Below are positions 54,992 to 61,194 of a DNA stretch of 64,000 nt, one piece after another. Each line of letters starts with the position of its first letter. Within the stretch, counting starts at the first letter, position 1. The stretch lies in NCBI RefSeq assembly GCF_019218755.1, contig NZ_JAHUWZ010000012.1, positions 29,627 through 93,626 on the forward strand, in the 5' to 3' direction. The position numbers and the translations under genes are program-made. The notes below the pieces were generated by a model, which was not told the origin of the DNA, did no database searches, and saw only the letters and a program-made list of their open reading frames with translations. The DNA is from Acidovorax sp. sif1233 (GTDB lineage Bacteria > Pseudomonadota > Gammaproteobacteria > Burkholderiales > Burkholderiaceae_C).

Positions 54992-54999
54992 TGTATACA
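54992..54999. promoter_or_regulatory. TGTATACA operator upstream of livK
   Basis: A perfect 8-bp palindrome in the context TTGTATACAG, 24-31 bp before the livK ATG and so probably over the transcription start. It is the FadR/FCD-type GntR half-site layout (TxGT-AT-ACxA) and is identical to the sites at vanA and gntR. Confidence 0.65.
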
Positions 55000-55240
55000 G
55001 CAACTGCTGGCCGGAGTTTGGAGCGTGGGGCGTCATTTCACAAGTGGGATTTCCGACTTTTAGATATCGCCAAATGGGATAACTAAGCCTTCCGCCGGGT
55101 GCCCTGGGGCGGCACCCTGTCCTTCGGGCGCAGAGGGCAGCCACGGGCTGGGGCCAACCCGGACTCGCCGGGGCCGCGCCCGCCTGCTTCATGCGCGGCA
55201 CCCTGGAGGGCCGGCAAAAGTCCACATCGCCGCAGTATCA

Positions 55241-55283
55241 AAAAGATAGCTGCTGGCGCTTTCCACATATGCCTCGAAACCCA
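55241..55283 (+). repeat. Degenerate family-A repeat downstream of the gntR gene
   Basis: AAAGATAGCTGCTGGCGCTT keeps the left half of the family-A module; the right arm is lost. It lies 17 bp past the gntR stop codon. Confidence 0.5.
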
Positions 55284-55299
55284 TTTTCCCGTCCAAGAA

Positions 55300-56079
55300 T
55301 CACCCGCGCTCGCGGATGAGCCCCACACCCGGCAGCCCCTGCACCTGCGCCGCCTGCACGGCCGCCAGCAGGTTGCGCCGGGTGATGCGCGAGTGTTCGC
55401 GCATGATGGCCTCCGCCCGCGCGCCCTCGCGGCGTTCGATGGCATCCAGGGCCTGGCGGTGCTGGTCCTGCGCCACCACCAGCATGTCGCGCGCCGCGTG
55501 CGAATGCGTCTGGACCACCACGAAGGCCGAGGGCGACGCGAAGGGCAGGCCCTTGACGCGGTCCAGCTCGCGCGCAATGACATCGCTGCCCACCATGCGC
55601 CTGAGCAGCAGGTGAAAACGCGCGTTGAGCTCCACGTAGCGCGCGAAGCCCTCGTCGTCCAGCGTGCGCGGAACCAGGGCGGCATCGATGTCGTCCAGGC
55701 AAGCGTGGGCCTGGGCCAGCACGGCGGCCTCCACACCGCGCTCGGCGGCCAGGCGCGCGGCCAGCCCTTCCATGGTGCCGCGCAATTCGATGGCATCGGC
55801 GACATCCGTCTCGGAGAAGGTGCGCACCGCATACCCGCCCCCGGGCAGCCGGTGCAAAAGCCCTTCCTGCTCCAGCCGCATCAGCGCCGCGCGGATGGGC
55901 GTGCGCGACACCCCCAGTTTTTCCACGAGCGTCAGTTCGGCGATGCGCGCACCGCCCGGCAGCTCGCCCGCCAGGATCATCTCGCGCAGCCGCAACTGCG
56001 CCTTCACGGCCTGGGAGGCGCCCGCGTCAGCCACGGGGGAAGGACCGGAAGCGGTCAAGGGGTCGTCGTTCAGATTCAT
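55300..56079 (-). CDS. vanR: GntR-family (FCD) repressor, VanR-like
   Basis: A 259-residue regulator. The GntR winged helix occupies about 25-90 (LREMILAGELPGGARIAELT then LVEKLGVSRTPIRAALMRLE). The FCD effector domain follows with the metal/ligand residues in ELNARFHLLLRRMVGSD (H) and later His residues near HSHAARDM and DQHRQALDAIERRE. It is divergent from vanAB and probably represses them until vanillate binds. The ATG with a GGAG 8 bases ahead is used rather than longer starts. The name vanR is inferred from context. Confidence 0.82.
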   Translation of the reverse strand: MNLNDDPLTASGPSPVADAGASQAVKAQLRLREMILAGELPGGARIAELTLVEKLGVSRTPIRAALMRLEQEGLLHRLPGGGYAVRTFSETDVADAIELRGTMEGLAARLAAERGVEAAVLAQAHACLDDIDAALVPRTLDDEGFARYVELNARFHLLLRRMVGSDVIARELDRVKGLPFASPSAFVVVQTHSHAARDMLVVAQDQHRQALDAIERREGARAEAIMREHSRITRRNLLAAVQAAQVQGLPGVGLIRERG

Positions 56080-56156
56080 GGGGGGAGCTCCACGCCCGGC
56101 CTTGCGCAGGCCGGCGAAGAAATACACAGACAGAGGCGCCATGTGGCGCCCCTCAA

Positions 56157-56164
56157 TGTATACA
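56157..56164. promoter_or_regulatory. TGTATACA operator upstream of the gntR gene
   Basis: A perfect palindrome in the context AATGTATACAGAAATTT, 78-85 bp before the gntR ATG, in the AT-rich divergent region. It suggests autoregulation. Confidence 0.65.
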
Positions 56165-56263
56165 GAAATTTCCACTCGGATTCACAACACGCCCAGCAAA
56201 ATCAATCAAAACAACAACTTATAGGCCATGCCAATGTGCGATAGCTGATTTCGCTGATTTTTA

Positions 56264-56271
56264 TGTATACA
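56264..56271. promoter_or_regulatory. TGTATACA operator upstream of vanA
   Basis: A perfect palindrome in the context TTTTTATGTATACAGCG, 97-104 bp before the vanA ATG and exactly 107 bp from its counterpart at gntR. The AT-rich flank makes it likely to overlap the -10 region, so a bound repressor would block the polymerase. Confidence 0.7.
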
Positions 56272-56367
56272 GCGCCGCCGGCATTTCGCACAATTCGGAC
56301 CAGCGCCCAGGCTTTGCGGCCGTGCCGCCCCGGGCCCCACGACCCCCACAGAAAGAGACAAACCGCC

Positions 56368-57414
56368 ATGTATCCCAAGAACGCCTGGTACGTCGCCTGC
56401 ACACCCGACGAAATCGCGGACAAGCCCCTGGGCCGCACCATCTGCGGCGAGAAGATCGTGTTCTACCGCCCCGCGCCCGACCAGGTCGCCGCGCTCGACG
56501 ACTTCTGCCCCCACCGGGGCGCGCCGCTGTCGCTGGGCACCGTGTGCGACGGCCACCTGCAATGCGGCTACCACGGCCTGCGGGTGGAATGCACGGGCAA
56601 GTCGGTGTCCATGCCCGGCCAGCGCGTGCAGGGGTTTCCCAAGGCGCGCAGCTTTCCGGTGGTGGAGCGCTACGGCTTCATCTGGGTGTGGCCCGGCGAC
56701 GCGGCCCAGGCGGACCCGGCCACCATCCACCACCTGCCCTGGGCCGACAACCCCGAATGGGCCTATGGCGGCGGGCTGTACCACATCGCCTGCGACTACC
56801 GCCTGATGATCGACAACCTGATGGACCTCACGCACGAGACCTACGTGCATGCCACCAGCATCGGGCAAAAGGAAATCGACGAGGTGCCCTGCAAGACCCG
56901 CGTGGAGGGCGACGAGGTCATCACCAGCCGCTTCATGGAAGGCATCGAAGCCCCGCCGTTCTGGAAGATGGCGCTGCGCATGAACGGCCTGCCCGACGAC
57001 CAGCCCGTGGACCGCTGGCAGATCTGCCACTTCACGCCACCGAGCCACGTGCTGATCGAAGTGGGCGTGGCGCTGGCAGGCCACGGTGGCTACGACGCGC
57101 CGGCCGACAAGAAGGCGTCGAGCATCGTGGTGGACTTCATCACGCCCGAGACCGAGACCTCCATCCACTACTTCTGGGGCATGGCGCGCAACTTCAAGCC
57201 GCAGGACCCGTCGCTCACCACGCAGATCCGCGAGGGCCAGGGCAAGATCTTTGCCGAAGACCAGGAAATGCTGGAGCTGCAGCAGCAGAACCTGCTGCGC
57301 TACCCCGAGCGCAAGCTGCTCATGCTCAACATCGACGCGGGCGGCGTGCAATCGCGCAAGGTGCTGGACCGCGCCCTGGCAGCCGAACGCGCGCCCGCGG
57401 AGCAGCCGGCATGA
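56368..57414 (+). CDS. vanA: Vanillate O-demethylase oxygenase subunit
   Basis: A 348-residue Rieske oxygenase that turns vanillate into protocatechuate and formaldehyde. The Rieske [2Fe-2S] ligands are Cys 47, His 49, Cys 66 and His 69 (FCPHRGAP and CGYHG). The catalytic iron ligands include His 156 and His 161 in MDLTHETYVHATSIGQKEID, with bridging Asp 153. The start MYPKNAWYVACTPDEI is nearly the canonical VanA opening. It overlaps vanB by 4 bp (ATGA). Repressible by the divergent GntR protein through TGTATACA. Confidence 0.96.
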   Translation: MYPKNAWYVACTPDEIADKPLGRTICGEKIVFYRPAPDQVAALDDFCPHRGAPLSLGTVCDGHLQCGYHGLRVECTGKSVSMPGQRVQGFPKARSFPVVERYGFIWVWPGDAAQADPATIHHLPWADNPEWAYGGGLYHIACDYRLMIDNLMDLTHETYVHATSIGQKEIDEVPCKTRVEGDEVITSRFMEGIEAPPFWKMALRMNGLPDDQPVDRWQICHFTPPSHVLIEVGVALAGHGGYDAPADKKASSIVVDFITPETETSIHYFWGMARNFKPQDPSLTTQIREGQGKIFAEDQEMLELQQQNLLRYPERKLLMLNIDAGGVQSRKVLDRALAAERAPAEQPA

Positions 57415-58376
57415 CCGCGCAGGAGACCCTGCAGGTCCGCGTGGCCAGCAAGCGGGCCGAGGCCGAAGGCATCGCCAGCTTCGAGCTGGCGCGCGTGGAC
57501 GGCGCGGCACTGCCCCCTTTCAGCGCGGGCTCGCACATCGACGTGCACCTGCCCGGGGGGCTGACCCGGCAGTACTCGCTGTGCAACGCCTCGCACGAAT
57601 CGCACCGCTACCGCATCGCGGTGCTGCGCGACCCCGCTTCGCGTGGCGGCTCGGTTGCCATGCACGACAGCGTGCACGAGGGCGACGTGATCACCATCAG
57701 CACGCCGCGCAACCACTTCGCGCTGCACCCGGCGCAGCGCACGCTGCTCCTGGCGGGCGGCATCGGCGTGACGCCGCTGCTGTGCATGGCCGACCGGCTG
57801 GCGCACACGGGCGCCGACTTCACGCTGCACTACTGCACCCGCTCGGCCGAACGCACGGCGTTCGCCGGCGAGATCGCGGCCTCGGCCATGGCGCCGCACA
57901 CGCAGTTCCACTTCGATGCGGGCGCTCCCGGCCAGAAGCTCGACCTGCCCGCGGCGCTGGCCGGACCCGGGCCCGACAAGCGCCTGTATGTGTGCGGCCC
58001 CCCGGGCTTCATCGACCACGTGGTGACCACCGCCAAGGCCCTGGGCTGGCCGCAGGACCATATCCACCTCGAATACTTTGGCGCCCCCGCGCAGGACACC
58101 TCGGGCGATCAGGACTTTGACGTGCGCATTGCCAGCACCGGCAAGGTCTACCGCATTGCCTGCGATGTGTCGGTGGTGGAGGCCCTGCGCAGCGAAGGCA
58201 TCGACATCCTGACCTCGTGCGAGCAGGGCGTGTGCGGCACCTGCCTCACGCGCGTGCTGGAGGGCGAGGTGGACCACCGGGACATGTACCTCACCGACGA
58301 AGAAAAAGCGGGCAACGAGCAGTTCATGCCCTGTTGCTCGCGCGCGCGCAGCAAGCTGCTGGTGCTGGATCTGTGA
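57411..58376 (+). CDS. vanB: Vanillate O-demethylase reductase subunit
   Basis: A 321-residue reductase passing electrons from NADH to VanA. The FMN site is RQYSLCN (53-59) and the NAD site GGIGVTPLLCMADRL (116-130). The C-terminal plant-type [2Fe-2S] ligands are Cys 270, Cys 275, Cys 278 and Cys 308 (SCEQGVCGTC and MPCCSR). The domain order FMN-NAD-ferredoxin is that of class IA phthalate-type reductases. It is translationally coupled to vanA and followed by a repeat-derived hairpin, not a U-tract terminator. Confidence 0.95.
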   Translation: MTAQETLQVRVASKRAEAEGIASFELARVDGAALPPFSAGSHIDVHLPGGLTRQYSLCNASHESHRYRIAVLRDPASRGGSVAMHDSVHEGDVITISTPRNHFALHPAQRTLLLAGGIGVTPLLCMADRLAHTGADFTLHYCTRSAERTAFAGEIAASAMAPHTQFHFDAGAPGQKLDLPAALAGPGPDKRLYVCGPPGFIDHVVTTAKALGWPQDHIHLEYFGAPAQDTSGDQDFDVRIASTGKVYRIACDVSVVEALRSEGIDILTSCEQGVCGTCLTRVLEGEVDHRDMYLTDEEKAGNEQFMPCCSRARSKLLVLDL

Positions 58377-58381
58377 AATTG

Positions 58382-58460
58382 CCCCCCTGAGTCGTCCGTG
58401 GCGCCGTCCTCCTGAAGGGGGACGGCGCCCGCGCAGCGGGGCGGGGCGTTGTTGCTTGGC
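58382..58460 (+). repeat. Family-B-related repeat with a 10-bp hairpin downstream of vanB
   Basis: CCCCCCTGAGTCGTCCGTGG begins like the tail of family B. GGCGCCGTCC (58400-58409) pairs perfectly with GGACGGCGCC (58420-58429) around a 10-base loop. No T-run follows, so it may stabilise the 3' end rather than terminate. Confidence 0.55.
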
Positions 58461-58528
58461 GGGCCTCGCGGGGGGCACGCCCAGCTCATGCCCCCGCTCC
58501 AGGACAAACACCAGGCTCCTGGAAAAGC

Positions 58529-58592
58529 TCCTGAATTTATAGCTGCCAGCGCTTATCCATCAAGCGCTGGCGGCCAATTTCATTCAAAACTA
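58529..58592 (+). repeat. Dispersed palindromic repeat, family A, between vanB and hpf
   Basis: The cleanest copy: ATAGCTGCCAGCGCTTATCC, ATCAAGCGCTGGCGGCCAAT and a TTCATTCAAAACT end. The CCAGCGCTT/AAGCGCTGG arms are a perfect 9-bp inverted repeat. The right edge reaches the stop codon of the hpf-like gene. Confidence 0.8.
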
Positions 58593-58940
58593 CTCTTCCA
58601 CCGCCGTCCGGATGGTGTCGCGGCCGTGGCGGTCCTTGGCCCGGCCCAGGTCGGTATCGAGGGCGCGGCCCAGCTTGTCGGCGGCACCGATGAAGGCGTT
58701 GGCCATCTTGTCGGCTTCGTCGGTCACGGTGATGGGCTGGCGACCCGTCACGCGCGCTTCGATGCGGCAGCGCTTGTCGTTGGCGCCGGACTTGCCCGCA
58801 TCCAGGTCCGACAGAAACACCTCCAGCCGCGTGACGTGATCCTGAAAGCGCGACAGGCGGCTTCGGGATTCATCCGTGATCCACTGCGCGAGCGACTCGC
58901 CGCCGTGGATGTGGTCGTCTGTGTTGACGTGTACTTGCAT
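58590..58940 (-). CDS. HPF/RaiA-family ribosome-associated protein
   Basis: A 116-residue protein matching the short HPF/RaiA (S30AE-like) fold: MQVHVNTDDHIHGGESLAQW, then LSRFQDHVTRLEVFLSDLDA and RCRIEARVTGRQPITVTDEA. The C-terminal helix follows (ADKLGRALDTDLGRAKDRHG). Such proteins bind the small ribosomal subunit in stress or stationary phase. AAAGGAA lies 7 bases before the ATG. It differs from housekeeping HPF in having an acidic first strand, so the exact role is open. Confidence 0.75.
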   Translation of the reverse strand: MQVHVNTDDHIHGGESLAQWITDESRSRLSRFQDHVTRLEVFLSDLDAGKSGANDKRCRIEARVTGRQPITVTDEADKMANAFIGAADKLGRALDTDLGRAKDRHGRDTIRTAVEE

Positions 58941-59184
58941 CGGGGTTCCTTTCAGATGACGTTGCTTGAGAAACCTGTCTGACTGGGAGTCGTCGGCTGC
59001 GGATTGGCCGCAGCGGTCCATTTTTTTACCGTCTTTGGCCCCATGGCTCGGCCATGGGGCTGCAAATCCAGCAAAACCATCCTCGCTGGGCCAATCTTCG
59101 CTTCGACGCTCCAGGTCAGACAGGCTCCTGACCCCATGATGGCACCGCGGGCCATGTCCCCGGTGAATACATGTCAAAACATCC

Positions 59185-61194
59185 TCACAACTTGTCCAGC
59201 GCCACGGCGGGCGACCAGGCGCCGCCAGCGGGCAAGGCGCGCGCCAGGGCCACGCGCTCCTGCAGGCGCAGCGCCGCCGCATCACCGGGCACGCGCGCCA
59301 GCACCTGCGCCAGATGGCCATTGGCGCGCTCCCAGTCGCGCGCATGGAAGGCGTCCAGCGCCGCCAGGCTGGCATCGCGCACCACGGCATCGTCGCAGGG
59401 CGTGAACACGCGCACCGGCTCGGTCTTGCCCTTGACGATCACATCGTCCAGCGCGCGCAGCGCCACCGAGGCGGGCAACTGCGCGGCCGTGGCGGCCGAC
59501 AGCAGGATGCCCGTGCCAAACGCCTTGTTGGCGCCCTCCAGCCGGGCCGCGAGGTTCACCGCGTCGCCGATCGCGGTGTACGAAAAGCGCTGTTCCGACC
59601 CGACGTTGCCCACGACCACCCGCCCCGTGTGCAGGCCGATGCGCATGTGGATGGGCGGCAGCCCCCGCGCCACGAGGTCGGCCACCAGCGCCTGCATCGC
59701 CTGCTGCATGGCGATGGCCGCCTGCACCGCATGCAAGGCATGCTGCGGGTCGTCCAGCGGCGCGCCCCAGAACGCCATCACGGCATCGCCGATGAACTTG
59801 TCCACCGTGCCGCCGCTGGCATGCACGATGGGCGTCATCGCGTTGAAATAGCCGGTGAGGACCTCCACGGTCTGCTCCGCGCTCAGCTGCTCGGACAAGG
59901 TGGTGAAGTTGGCCAGGTCGGTGAACATCAGCGTCACCTCGCGCGCCTCGCCGCCCAGGCGCATCAGCCCGGGCTGCGCGATGAGGCGCGAGACCACGGC
60001 GGGGGGCACGTACTGCGCGAACATCGCCCGCGTCTGGCGGGCCCGCTGGCGCACGATGGCAAAGCCCACGAGCGCGGCCGCGCCGTAGACGGCCACCGCG
60101 GCCGCGGCGGGCAGCAGCGGCGGCCACCAGAGGCGAAAACCGGCGAACAGCCACCACGACACCGCCCCCATCGCCACCACCAGCGCCCCCGTGAGCGCCG
60201 CCGCGCCCGCCGGGTGCAGGCGGCGGCTGCCCCACAGCAGCACGGGCACCAGCAAGGCGGTGAGCGCGAGCGTCCAGCCCTCCGAAACGCTGCGCAGCCC
60301 GCCGCCGGACAGGAAGTTGTCCACCAGCGTGGCCTGCAGCTCCACCCCCGGGAACAGCCGCTCGCCCCCCGCCGTGCCAAACGGCGAATTGAAGAGATCG
60401 GCCTGCGAGCGCGTGAGCTCGGTGGCCGTGCGCGCCGAGCGCCCCACCAGCACGATCTTGCCTTTGAAGAAGCCCGCGGGCAGCAGGCCCGGCTCCAGCG
60501 CCTGGTAGTACGAGCGCGTGTCAAAGGTGCCACGCGGGCCCCGGTAGCCAATCCAGTCGAAGTGGCGCAGCACCGGCATCTGGCCGCGCGCCTCGGCCGC
60601 GCGCTGCGCCAGGCGCAACGCAAAACTCTCGCGCGCCACCGGGGCGCGGCGCACCACGAAGTCGTCGTCCGGCTCCACGCCGGCATCGCCCGCATCGGCA
60701 CCGGCGTCCAGAAAACGCTGCAGCGGCAGAACGTCCATCCACAGCGCGGCGTTGGCACTGTCGATCTTCTCGCGGGTGGCGGCCAGGACCACGGGGCCGG
60801 TCTCGGCGATGCTGCGCGCCAGGGCGGCGTCTTGCGCCTCGGTGGACGGGTCGGCGAACACGATGTCCAGGCCCACGGCGGCGGCGCCCTCCGCGTGCAG
60901 GCGCCGCAGCAGGGCCGCATGCATGCCGCGCGGGAACGGCCAGGTCTGCTGCAGTTCCTGGAAGGTGGGTTCGTCGATCGCCAGGATCACCACGGGCAGG
61001 CCTGGACGCTGCGGCGCGGCCAGGGCCGTGAGCACGTCGAAGGTCTTGAACTCCAGCGCGTGCCACGGGCGGCTGAGCGTGGCGGCGCCCACCAGCAGCA
61101 GCGCCAGCGCGCAGGCCCCCAGCGACAGCAGCCGCTGCCGGCGCCGCGCGGTGGGCGCGGCAGGCTCAGAAGCGGTAGCGCGCGTCCAGGACAT
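59185..61194 (-). CDS. CHASE2-domain adenylate cyclase (class III)
   Basis: A 669-residue membrane sensor. TM1 is at about 22-42. A periplasmic CHASE2 domain (about 45-300: FKTFDVLTALAAPQRPGLPV, VGLDIVFADPSTEA, GKIVLVGRSA) is followed by three helices (about 305-385) and a class III cyclase domain (about 410-560). Catalytic residues are all present: metal Asp 426 and Asp 470, Lys 466 and Asp 544 for adenine, Asn 547 and Arg 551 for the transition state. It should make cAMP. The ATG overlaps the end of the upstream TPR/barrel gene by 29 bp, so they form an operon. Confidence 0.9.
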   Translation of the reverse strand: MSWTRATASEPAAPTARRRQRLLSLGACALALLLVGAATLSRPWHALEFKTFDVLTALAAPQRPGLPVVILAIDEPTFQELQQTWPFPRGMHAALLRRLHAEGAAAVGLDIVFADPSTEAQDAALARSIAETGPVVLAATREKIDSANAALWMDVLPLQRFLDAGADAGDAGVEPDDDFVVRRAPVARESFALRLAQRAAEARGQMPVLRHFDWIGYRGPRGTFDTRSYYQALEPGLLPAGFFKGKIVLVGRSARTATELTRSQADLFNSPFGTAGGERLFPGVELQATLVDNFLSGGGLRSVSEGWTLALTALLVPVLLWGSRRLHPAGAAALTGALVVAMGAVSWWLFAGFRLWWPPLLPAAAAVAVYGAAALVGFAIVRQRARQTRAMFAQYVPPAVVSRLIAQPGLMRLGGEAREVTLMFTDLANFTTLSEQLSAEQTVEVLTGYFNAMTPIVHASGGTVDKFIGDAVMAFWGAPLDDPQHALHAVQAAIAMQQAMQALVADLVARGLPPIHMRIGLHTGRVVVGNVGSEQRFSYTAIGDAVNLAARLEGANKAFGTGILLSAATAAQLPASVALRALDDVIVKGKTEPVRVFTPCDDAVVRDASLAALDAFHARDWERANGHLAQVLARVPGDAAALRLQERVALARALPAGGAWSPAVALDKL

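Larger units (their letters stand above)
54969..55299. other. 331-bp region between the gntR and livK genes
   Basis: No gene. The left end carries the livK promoter and operator. A lower-GC stretch of about 50 bp (55030-55085) may contain a second promoter or an upstream site. A degenerate family-A repeat lies near the gntR stop codon. Confidence 0.5.

Noticed and set aside
56235..56256. GATAGCTGATTTCGCTGATTTT upstream of vanA as another family-A repeat
   Set aside because: Only GATAGCTG matches. The hairpin arms and the GGCCAATTT end are absent.
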